Of a stretch of DNA of 8,708 bases, positions 1 to 6,622 are shown one piece after another. The stretch spans positions 1 to 8,708 of the forward strand of contig CBDVCD010000137.1 in NCBI GenBank assembly GCA_965372385.1, given 5' to 3'. A program made the translations under genes and the position numbers. How positions within the stretch are numbered: the first letter of the stretch is position 1; each line of letters starts with the position of its first letter. The notes below the pieces were generated by a model that saw nothing but the letters and a program-made list of their open reading frames with translations, was not told the DNA's origin and did not search any database. The stretch is from JASJBU01 sp965372385 (GTDB lineage Bacteria; Pseudomonadota; Gammaproteobacteria; Chromatiales; Chromatiaceae).

Positions 1-3
1 ACA

Positions 4-420
4 ATGAACAGTGATTTTCTAGATGCGCACCATCGGCATTGGCAAGATGCCGAACAGCTGTTTTCAGCTCAACGCTGGGCCAATGCCGATCATCTGTATG
101 GCCTGGCGGCGGAATGTGGGCTGAAAAGGTTGATGCTGGCCTTTGGTATGCCTTTCGGTGTAAACCAGGATAGGCCCGGTGATAGCGCAGATCGAAAGCA
201 CGCCAACGGGGTATGGGCGCGATATGAGACCTATCGTTCAGCACACCCTCGGGGTGCAAACTATGGCCTGCCATCCAGCAAACCGTTTCATAATTGGCAT
301 GTTTCACAGCGTTACGCCCATCGACGCCATTTCACCCAGGTACGAGTGGATGGGCATCGCGAAGGCGCCAGGCGTGTCGGCGAACTCATCAACCGGGCAT
401 CCGTAGAGGGGCTGTTATGA
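4..420 (+). CDS. Small HEPN-like helical protein, first gene of candidate defence operon
   Basis: A 138-aa soluble protein that I read as HEPN-like. Residues 26-44 (ANADHLYGLAAECGLKRLM) resemble the HEPN helix signature in which a small residue, a Glu and an 'ALK' run line up. An R103-x5-H109 arrangement near the C-terminus fits the loose R-x4-6-H motif of RNase-type HEPN domains, although the residue after the Arg is Tyr rather than the usual polar one. HEPN proteins act as RNases, toxins or protein-interaction modules in defence systems. No signal peptide or membrane segment is visible. The start at 4 is the first ATG in view; only three bases lie upstream, so an earlier start outside the window cannot be excluded. 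The stop overlaps the next gene's ATG, which suggests translational coupling. The coding assignment is strong; the HEPN label and the catalytic reading are tentative. Confidence 0.7.
   Translation: MNSDFLDAHHRHWQDAEQLFSAQRWANADHLYGLAAECGLKRLMLAFGMPFGVNQDRPGDSADRKHANGVWARYETYRSAHPRGANYGLPSSKPFHNWHVSQRYAHRRHFTQVRVDGHREGARRVGELINRASVEGLL
405..411 (+). promoter_or_regulatory. Ribosome binding site for the ParA/MinD-like gene
   Basis: AGAGGGG lies five bases before the ATG at 417, a good Shine-Dalgarno match. It supports starting the second gene at 417 rather than at the upstream in-frame ATG at 294. The earlier start would overlap the first gene by more than 120 bases and add an Arg/His-rich stretch that does not look like protein. 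Confidence 0.65.
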
Positions 421-1712
421 CCACCTTCGATCAGATCCTCCCTCGGGTAAACGAAATATTGGGCCATCACACTAATCTGCTAGAGACTATCGGCCCGCTC
501 CTCATCAACCGTGACCTCAATGGGCGGGTTCGTTTGATCGTCGCTGAGGAGGCCCGCAGGAACGAGGCGGCCATCATGGAGTTGGCCCGCGACTTGTCGG
601 ACGCCCTTGGGGTGCATGCCTTCCCCCCAGAGCAGTTCGTGCTCTTCGAGACCGATATCGAGGCCGTCCTCTACGGTGCGCCCAGTTTCACCCTGGAGGC
701 ATTTCCGGCCGTGCGGGTTGTCGATCGTCTGGCGACGGAAAGCGACTGGTCGGCGATCAGCCCGGAGTCGCCGGGCGCACCACGTATCGTCTTCTTTTCC
801 ATCAAGGGAGGTGTCGGCCGTTCCACGGCGCTGGCGGCCACGGCCTGGGCGCTGGCCCAGGCGGGCAAGCGGGTTTTGGTGCTGGATCTTGACCTGGAAT
901 CACCGGGTCTTTCCTCCGCACTGCTGCCCGAGGAGCGCCGTCCGGCCTTCGGCATCACCGACTGGCTGGTGGAGGACCTGGTGGATAACGGCGATGCCGT
1001 GCTAGATAACTTGATCGCCACCAGCACCTTGTCCCACGACGGGGAGATTTTCGTGGTCCCCGCCCATGGCCAGGAACCGGGGGAGTATATTGCCAAGCTC
1101 GGCCGGGTGTGGATGGCCAAGACAGATCCGGATGGCGTGACCGAGCCCTGGTCAGCCCGGCTCTCCCGGCTCATCAATGCGTTGGAGGATCGGCTTGCGC
1201 CGGATATCGTCCTGATCGACTCCCGCGCCGGGATCGACGAGGTGGCCGCCAGTTGCATCACCGGCCTGGGGGCCTGCCTGGTCCTGCTGTTCGCCATCGA
1301 TGGGGATCAGACCTGGTCGGGCTACCAAGTGTTGTTTCGCCACTGGAATCGGGCCGGCAAGGCGGAAGAGATCCGCGAGCGGCTGCAACTGGTGGGAGCA
1401 ATGATCCAAGATGACGACAGCCGCCATGACTATTTCGCCGGGCTGCGGGAGCGGAGCTGGGACCTGTTCGCCGATGCCCTGTACGATGAGATCCAGGCGG
1501 GTGAGCCGGCGGCGGATCGTTTCAGTTTCGACGAGAGCGACGAATCCGCCCCCCACTACCCTTGGCCAATCCGCTGGAACCGGGGGTTCGCGGCCCTGCG
1601 CTCCCTGCACGGGCGACTACAGCAGGTAGATGAGGCCGAGGTCGTTGCGGTGTTCGGACCATTGATCAATGGCGTGAACAGTATGATCACCCATCTGGGA
1701 AGCAATTCATGA
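417..1712 (+). CDS. MinD/ParA-type (SIMIBI) ATPase with an unassigned N-terminal domain
   Basis: A 431-aa protein. Residues 1 to about 122 form a domain I cannot assign. The rest is a MinD/ParA-type P-loop ATPase. The deviant Walker A is K130-GGVGRST-137: it keeps the signature first lysine, but Arg135 replaces the usual second lysine of KGGxGK[S/T]. Walker A' is VLDLDLESPGL at 155-165 and Walker B is DIVLID at 263-268. ParA/MinD proteins dimerise on ATP and work as switches in segregation, positioning or complex assembly. There is no ParB partner and no centromere-like repeat nearby, so plasmid or chromosome partition is unlikely. The gene starts in an ATGA overlap with the HEPN-like gene and ends in another with the following ATPase gene, so the products probably act together. 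Whether Arg135 still permits hydrolysis is unknown. The fold call is strong; the biological role is inference. Confidence 0.85.
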   Translation: MTTFDQILPRVNEILGHHTNLLETIGPLLINRDLNGRVRLIVAEEARRNEAAIMELARDLSDALGVHAFPPEQFVLFETDIEAVLYGAPSFTLEAFPAVRVVDRLATESDWSAISPESPGAPRIVFFSIKGGVGRSTALAATAWALAQAGKRVLVLDLDLESPGLSSALLPEERRPAFGITDWLVEDLVDNGDAVLDNLIATSTLSHDGEIFVVPAHGQEPGEYIAKLGRVWMAKTDPDGVTEPWSARLSRLINALEDRLAPDIVLIDSRAGIDEVAASCITGLGACLVLLFAIDGDQTWSGYQVLFRHWNRAGKAEEIRERLQLVGAMIQDDDSRHDYFAGLRERSWDLFADALYDEIQAGEPAADRFSFDESDESAPHYPWPIRWNRGFAALRSLHGRLQQVDEAEVVAVFGPLINGVNSMITHLGSNS

Positions 1713-3154
1713 GCGATCTTCATTCATTGCGTCAGGCCCTCATCGAGGCGATACCGTCCGATACCTCTTTCTCCGGCAATCCTCCGCCACCGGAGTATCT
1801 CTATGTGCCGCCCGCCCATCTCAAGGCATTGCGGCCCGACTGCCAGTTGGTGGTGGGTGCCCGGGGGGTGGGTAAATCGGTCTGGACCGCTGCACTGGCG
1901 GATGCGCGACTGCGCCGAGTGCTGGGCGCCTCGATTCCGCAACTGGACCGGGCTGAAATCCGGGTTGGTTTTGCCGAACGCCAGAATCTGGATGACTACC
2001 CGGATGCCGATACCTATGCCCAGTTGCTGAGGCAAGGCTTTGATGCCTACACGGTCTGGCGAACCGTCGTAGCGCGCTGGGTCACAGATCTCCTCGGTGA
2101 GATCATACCCAGGGACTCCTGGCTGGAGACTGTCTCCTGGGTCGGGAACAGCCCGGAAGCATTGGCCCGGATGGTGCAATTGGCAGGTGAGCAGCTTGCA
2201 AACGACCGGCGTTATGGACTCATTCTCTTCGATGCCCTGGATCGTCTTAGCAGTGATTGGCGGATCCTAGATGAGATTGTGCGAGATCTGTTGCGAGTCG
2301 CCCTCTGGCTCAAGCCCTATACCCATCTCTCGGTCAAGGTCTTTCTGCGCGAGGACCAGCTCGAACGGGTCACCGATTTTCCCGACGCCTCCAAGCTGTT
2401 GGCCACCAAGGCCGAGCTGACCTGGGCGCGCCACGATCTACATGGACTGCTGTGGCAATATCTGCTCAATGCACCCAGCCAGGCCGGAGAAACCCTGCGC
2501 GGGATCTATCGGAATGCAGTTGGGGCAGAACCAAAGGAGGCTGAAGGAAGGTGGCTGCCAGCCGATCAACTCAAACGGGAGACGTCAGGGCAACGTGCCC
2601 TGTTCGAGTCGCTGGCCGGCCCTTGGATGGGCCGGGACCGGCGGCGTGGCGTACCCTATGTGTGGACGGTGAGCCATCTGGCAGACGGCCAGGATCGCAC
2701 CTCGCCGCGTTCCTTTCTGGCGGCGATTCGCCAGGCGGCGGAGGATTCGCTGGACCGCGGCTACCCGGAACATCAGTATGCGCTGCACTACGAAAGCATC
2801 AAGCGCGGGGTGCAAAAGGCGTCGGAAATCCGGGTTAATGAGTTGGCCGAAGATTACTCATGGGTGCCTATCGTTCTTCGACCCCTGAGTGGTTTAACGG
2901 TCCCAATAGCCTTCGACTCTATACAGGAACAATGGGATAAGAAAATTCCAAACGGTCCGAGCGAACTTCTCGCCGGTGACCGCCTGCCCCCGCAACACAT
3001 CGGTCGTGGCTGGGTTGGCGTGCGTGAGGATCTGCTGCGCCTTGGCATATTCGACGAGCGCAAGGATGGCCGTATCGACATGCCCGATCTCTACCGGGTC
3101 GGCTTTGGGCTGGGCCGCAAGGGCGGCGTCAAGCCACGATCTCACAAGTCGTAG
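1709..3154 (+). CDS. P-loop ATPase with possible C-terminal winged helix
   Basis: A 481-aa protein with a canonical Walker A, GARGVGKS at residues 50-57, and a Walker B-like LILFDALDRL stretch whose acidic residues are D175 and D178. Residues about 211-255 begin VFLREDQ and continue through a 'DFPDASKL...LTWARHDLHGLL' pattern. This pattern resembles the region after Walker B in STAND/KAP-like and Sll1717-type P-loop ATPases. Residues about 438-470 look like a small DNA-binding-type winged helix with a basic tail, but this is weak. No membrane segment is evident. GGGAAG at 1697-1702, six bases before the ATG, and the 4-base ATGA overlap with the preceding gene support this start. The downstream gene begins three bases after the stop. 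As the second NTPase of the operon it could be a sensor, a loader or an assembly motor. I do not recognise the family by name, so the function is unassigned beyond ATP binding. Confidence 0.8.
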   Translation: MSDLHSLRQALIEAIPSDTSFSGNPPPPEYLYVPPAHLKALRPDCQLVVGARGVGKSVWTAALADARLRRVLGASIPQLDRAEIRVGFAERQNLDDYPDADTYAQLLRQGFDAYTVWRTVVARWVTDLLGEIIPRDSWLETVSWVGNSPEALARMVQLAGEQLANDRRYGLILFDALDRLSSDWRILDEIVRDLLRVALWLKPYTHLSVKVFLREDQLERVTDFPDASKLLATKAELTWARHDLHGLLWQYLLNAPSQAGETLRGIYRNAVGAEPKEAEGRWLPADQLKRETSGQRALFESLAGPWMGRDRRRGVPYVWTVSHLADGQDRTSPRSFLAAIRQAAEDSLDRGYPEHQYALHYESIKRGVQKASEIRVNELAEDYSWVPIVLRPLSGLTVPIAFDSIQEQWDKKIPNGPSELLAGDRLPPQHIGRGWVGVREDLLRLGIFDERKDGRIDMPDLYRVGFGLGRKGGVKPRSHKS

Positions 3155-3157
3155 AAG

Positions 3158-5914
3158 ATGGCCATACGCCGCTTCTCCTCCCGCACCCATCGCCTCGATC
3201 ACTCCTTTCTGCTGGAGTATCTGAAGGGCGCCAGAAGCTACAAGCGCATCGCCGGTTACTTCACCAGCTCACTGTTTGAGGTGGCGAATGAACTGCTGGA
3301 GGCGATCCCTGAGGTAAAGATCGTCTGCAATGTGGACATCCACCCCGATGACCTCAAGGTTGCCCAACTACGCGAATCGAAGATGATCGGCCGCTGGAAC
3401 GAGCGAGGCCTGGAGGCCGAAGCGCTCTTGAATCGGGACCGCTATCGCAGACTTGATAGTTTTCTGGAGAAACATGGCCAGGCAGTGCGAGTAGCGCCGG
3501 ATAGCGTCTGCGGCTTTCTGCACGGCAAGGCTGGGGTCATCGAGCTAGCCGATGGCCGCAAGCTCGGCTTCATCGGCTCAATGAATGAAACCCGCAGCGG
3601 TTGGCAGCGTCACTACGAGATCCTCTGGGAGGACGACTCCCCGGAGGGGGTCGCCTGGATCGAAGAGGAGTTCAACTACCTGTGGCATGCCGCCAAAGAG
3701 TTGCCGCGTGCGGTGATCCGCGAGGTACGCCGTCGTGGATACCGGCAAGAGGTGCTGTTTGACGAGATCGATGACGACGATAATCTGGCCCCGGCTGCGC
3801 TGATCGAGTCACCACTCTATCGGGAAGGCTTATCGCTTCAGCCCTGGCAACAGGGTTTCATTACCGAGTGCATTCGCCACTATCAGAACCATGGCATCGT
3901 GAGACTGCTGCTGGCCGACGAGGTGGGACTTGGCAAAACGCTCTCATTAGGCACCGCCGCCCTGGCTCTCTGCCTGTTAGGCGACAAAGAGCACAAGATG
4001 CGCCGACCCGTCGTTATCTTTGCCCCTGCCACGCTGTGTGAGCAGTGGCAAACCGAGATGATTGACAAGCTGGGCATCCCCTGCGCCCGTTGGCAGACCC
4101 AGAAGAAGGTCTGGCTGGACCATGAAGAGCGAATCATCTCACCCGCAGGTAGGGAACAGATTGCCAAATGCCCACTGCGGATCGGGATCGTCTCCACAGG
4201 CCTGATGATGCGGGACTCACTTGAGAAACAGCACCTGTTAGGCCTGCGCTTCGGCTCTGTCATCCTCGACGAGGCGCACAAGGCCAGAAGCCGGCAGGGC
4301 TTTGGCCATGATGCAGGCACACCCAATGAACTGCTGGCGTTCATGCGAGAGATCGCTGCACGGTCAGATCATGTACTACTGGGCACGGCGACTCCGATCC
4401 AGACACGCCGAGAAGATCTGTGGGATCTGATGGGCATTCTGCATCAGGGCAAAGGACAGTTTGTGCTTGGGAACGACTATGCCAAGTGGCATCGCCCACG
4501 GGAGGTCCTGCCGATTCTCTCCGGTGAGCAAGAGGCTATCGAACCCTCCTTTGCCTGGGAGTTGCTGCGTTCTCCCCTGCCCCTGGTCAACTCCACACGT
4601 GAGCCCAGGGCGCGCAAGCTCTATAGCGCCATTCGTGAGGACCTTGGGCTTGGTGACGACCAGTGGCAGACGATGCAGCCCTTTATCGAGCTCAGTGTGG
4701 ACACGCGTGATGACCTGGAAGATGAGCTGCCTCGCGAGCTTTCATGTGCGGCATTTTTCCAACGAGAAAACCCTTTCGTTCGTCACATCGTTTTGCGCAA
4801 GCGTGCGACGCTGGAAGACTCTGACCTGTTGGCCAGGATCGGCGTTGATGTGCATCCGGACCGGAACCTCGCCAAAGAGGTGCATCGGTTTAACGCCCTG
4901 TTTGAAGGTAATGCGCTGCGGACCAGTGAGGATTTTCGTCAGGCCTATGCCGAGGCGCGGCTGTTTGGTAAAGCACTTGCAAAGCGTGGCAAGGGCGGCG
5001 GATTTATGAAGAACCTGATGGAGCAACGCATCTGTTCTAGTATCGTTGCCGGCCTTAATACGGCCAGGATGCTCCTAGAGGGGCGCACCGTACAAGAGGA
5101 GGAGGACGAGCAGGATATTGAGCTACGCCTCGATCAGGACGGCAGCAATGAAGAGGAACGCGCTGTTCTTGAAAGGATGATTGGTCGGCTCGAGAAGATT
5201 TCAGAAGACCCGAAAATGCAGGCGGTCGTTCACTATCTGGACCGTGAGAAATGGCAGGAATATGGTGTCATCATCTTCAGCCAATACTATGATACCGCCA
5301 AATGGATTGCCGACTCTCTTGCTGCCCGTTATCCAGATGAAGCAGTCGGCCTCTACGCGGGCGCAGGGCGAAGCCGACTCTACCAGAAAGGCGATAGCGT
5401 CAATATCGAGCGTGAGACCCTGAAAAAGATGGTCGCAGAGCATGAGATCAGCGTCATGATGGCGACCGATGCCGCCTGCGAAGGGTTGAACCTGCAAACA
5501 CTCGGGGCACTCATCAATGTCGATCTTCCCTGGAACCCGACTCGCTTAGAACAGCGCATCGGCCGCATCAAGCGCTTCGGGCAGGTCCGCGAAAAAGTAG
5601 ACATGCTCAACCTGGTCAATGAACAGACTGTGGATGAAAAGGTTTACGAACGCCTATCGGAAAGGATGCGTGATCGCTACAACCTGTTTGGCTCGCTACC
5701 CGATACCATAAAGGATGAGTGGATCGAAGACATTGAGACACTGGGCGAAAAGATGGATGAGTACATCAATGCCCAGAAAGAAGCCACTGGCTTTGATCTT
5801 AGATACACGACGACAATGGCTCCCTCGGAAAAAGATTGGAGGGATTGTTCGGAAGTGCTTTCGCGAAGGGATTTTATGCAGCTGATGAGTACTGGCTGGG
5901 GTGGTAACCGATAG
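3158..5914 (+). CDS. PLD-type nuclease domain fused to SNF2-family helicase
   Basis: A 918-aa protein. The N-terminal part (about 1-190) is a phospholipase-D-type nuclease domain: H122-G-K124 is followed four residues later by E129, and then by the G140-S-x-N143-E loop. The canonical HxKx4D aspartate is therefore Glu here. The remainder is a superfamily 2 helicase/translocase of SNF2 type: motif I DEVGLGKT at 254-261, motif II DEAH at 371-374, motif III GTATP at 409-413, and the C-terminal lobe with an ATDAACEGLNLQ motif V followed by motif VI QRIGRIKRF at 799-807. An acidic, charged insert lies between the two lobes (about residues 645-675). SNF2 enzymes translocate on double-stranded DNA, and a fused PLD domain makes a nuclease-translocase the natural reading; related fusions recur in restriction and defence loci. 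The gene is the last of the operon, three bases after the preceding stop, with only a weak ribosome binding site, so coupling is likely. The domain calls are firm; the substrate is unknown. Confidence 0.9.
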   Translation: MAIRRFSSRTHRLDHSFLLEYLKGARSYKRIAGYFTSSLFEVANELLEAIPEVKIVCNVDIHPDDLKVAQLRESKMIGRWNERGLEAEALLNRDRYRRLDSFLEKHGQAVRVAPDSVCGFLHGKAGVIELADGRKLGFIGSMNETRSGWQRHYEILWEDDSPEGVAWIEEEFNYLWHAAKELPRAVIREVRRRGYRQEVLFDEIDDDDNLAPAALIESPLYREGLSLQPWQQGFITECIRHYQNHGIVRLLLADEVGLGKTLSLGTAALALCLLGDKEHKMRRPVVIFAPATLCEQWQTEMIDKLGIPCARWQTQKKVWLDHEERIISPAGREQIAKCPLRIGIVSTGLMMRDSLEKQHLLGLRFGSVILDEAHKARSRQGFGHDAGTPNELLAFMREIAARSDHVLLGTATPIQTRREDLWDLMGILHQGKGQFVLGNDYAKWHRPREVLPILSGEQEAIEPSFAWELLRSPLPLVNSTREPRARKLYSAIREDLGLGDDQWQTMQPFIELSVDTRDDLEDELPRELSCAAFFQRENPFVRHIVLRKRATLEDSDLLARIGVDVHPDRNLAKEVHRFNALFEGNALRTSEDFRQAYAEARLFGKALAKRGKGGGFMKNLMEQRICSSIVAGLNTARMLLEGRTVQEEEDEQDIELRLDQDGSNEEERAVLERMIGRLEKISEDPKMQAVVHYLDREKWQEYGVIIFSQYYDTAKWIADSLAARYPDEAVGLYAGAGRSRLYQKGDSVNIERETLKKMVAEHEISVMMATDAACEGLNLQTLGALINVDLPWNPTRLEQRIGRIKRFGQVREKVDMLNLVNEQTVDEKVYERLSERMRDRYNLFGSLPDTIKDEWIEDIETLGEKMDEYINAQKEATGFDLRYTTTMAPSEKDWRDCSEVLSRRDFMQLMSTGWGGNR

Positions 5915-5933
5915 ACCGGTAGCAACCGACTCA

Positions 5934-6554
5934 TTACAGCTCGATATTGATTTCCACCTGAGCTTCAATCTGGTTCTCAATAACTGAATAGATATCAACG
6001 TTCTCATCGGGAACGTCAATGCTCACGATCAGACTGAAACGTACCGAATTCTGCCAGCGATCCTGGGCAGTGCGGTATTTCCACCACCCACCCACTGGAT
6101 AGACCGCGATGGTATGCATATCCGCAAGGTCAGCTGCCGAACCGGTCCAGGTATCGGAGTGCAGAGAACCGCGGGTGCGCAACTGAGGCCCAAGCTTCCA
6201 ACCGTCACTATCTCCCTCGGGACCACTATAGTCCTCTGTTTCCTCATTTGATTTCTGATTGATAGAGGCTCGGAAGTTCTCCAACGACTGACCGGGACGG
6301 ATAACCACAAATCGAAGCCCGTGAGACTGTTAGCTGTAGCGCCTCCGGTAGCCACGACGACCCGGGTTAGGTTCGATAAAATAGGACAAGGTTATCCTGA
6401 GCTTTACCTCCAATTCCGGCTGTAGCTGCTGCAATACTTCAATGGGCCAAGGCAGCTGATAGAGTTGCATTTCGTTTAGTTTGGGGTCGGATCTGGACTT
6501 GCTGAAAGACTCCCGATCTCCAGAGATACCATCTCCAAGCGTAACTAAAGGCAC
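5934..6554 (-). pseudogene. C-terminal remnant of an S8 (subtilisin-family) peptidase
   Basis: Two adjacent reading segments on the minus strand, 6554-6330 and 6308-5934, lie in the same frame and join across a single TAA at 6332-6330. Together they encode about 205 residues resembling the C-terminal region of large S8 peptidases. Recognisable patches are MQLYQLPWPIEVL, LSYFIEPNPGRRG, SHGLRF, HSDTWTGSAADLA and AVYPVGGWWKYR. The Asp/His/Ser protease domain that should precede this is absent: in-frame stops occur just upstream (TAA at 6557-6555), and the prfB leader begins there. The piece is therefore truncated at its 5' end and also carries a nonsense codon. It converges tail-to-tail with the helicase gene, 19 bases apart. 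Such peptidases are often found beside an AAA-type ATPase gene, none of which remains here. The S8 assignment rests on recall of the family's C-terminal patches and needs a profile search. Confidence 0.7.
6330..6332 (-). other. In-frame nonsense codon (TAA) in the S8 peptidase remnant
   Basis: The upstream segment ends RRYS and the downstream one resumes QSHGLRF with no change of frame. One codon, probably a Tyr-like sense codon originally, has become TAA. This is a point lesion rather than a frameshift. A GTG at 6308-6306 lies 21 bases beyond it but has no clear ribosome binding site. Confidence 0.7.
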
Positions 6555-6562
6555 TTATCTCA

Positions 6563-6591
6563 TTTATCCCCATCCTTGCCTGGTGTAGAAT
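6563..6591 (+). promoter_or_regulatory. Possible sigma-70 promoter for prfB
   Basis: TAGAAT at 6586-6591 matches five of six bases of the -10 consensus. TTTATC at 6563-6568, 17 bases upstream, is a poor -35. The pair sits about 30 bases before the prfB start, between the peptidase remnant and the gene, where a promoter is expected. The call is weak. Confidence 0.3.
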
Positions 6592-6622
6592 CCCTGCTTT
6601 TCTTTTCCCGCGAGTCGCTTCC

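Larger units (their letters stand above)
4..5914 (+). other. Four-gene operon, candidate anti-invader defence module
   Basis: Four co-oriented genes are joined by ATGA overlaps at 417-420 and 1709-1712 and by a three-base gap at 3155-3157, so they are almost certainly co-transcribed and probably expressed in fixed proportion. Their order is HEPN-like protein, MinD/ParA-type ATPase, P-loop ATPase, then PLD-SNF2 fusion. No promoter is visible because the operon begins at the window edge, and more genes could lie to the left. No methyltransferase, integrase or transposase is visible. A defence role is inferred from the domain set and from the decayed S8 peptidase next to it. Confidence 0.6.

Noticed and set aside
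294..416. N-terminal extension of the ParA/MinD-like gene to the ATG at 294
   Set aside because: It would overlap the first gene by 127 bases and adds a low-complexity Arg/His/Thr stretch typical of an out-of-frame shadow. The ATG at 417 has a good ribosome binding site and a natural ATGA overlap.
671..1297. Long minus-strand reading frame (208 codons) opposite the ParA-like gene
   Set aside because: Its composition (Ser/Arg/Thr-rich) is that of an antisense shadow in high-G+C DNA. The plus strand encodes clear Walker motifs over the same bases.
417..1712. Plasmid partition (parA) gene
   Set aside because: No parB-like neighbour, no iterons or centromere-like repeats, and the operon partners are a nuclease-helicase and another ATPase.
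2894..3202. Minus-strand frame of 102 codons across the junction of the third and fourth genes
   Set aside because: It overlaps two confident plus-strand genes, has no ribosome binding site or recognisable domain, and looks like a shadow.
5917..5928. Possible bidirectional terminator between the helicase gene and the peptidase remnant
   Set aside because: Only a 4-base stem (CGGT / ACCG) with a 4-base loop and no T-run on either side; too weak to call.
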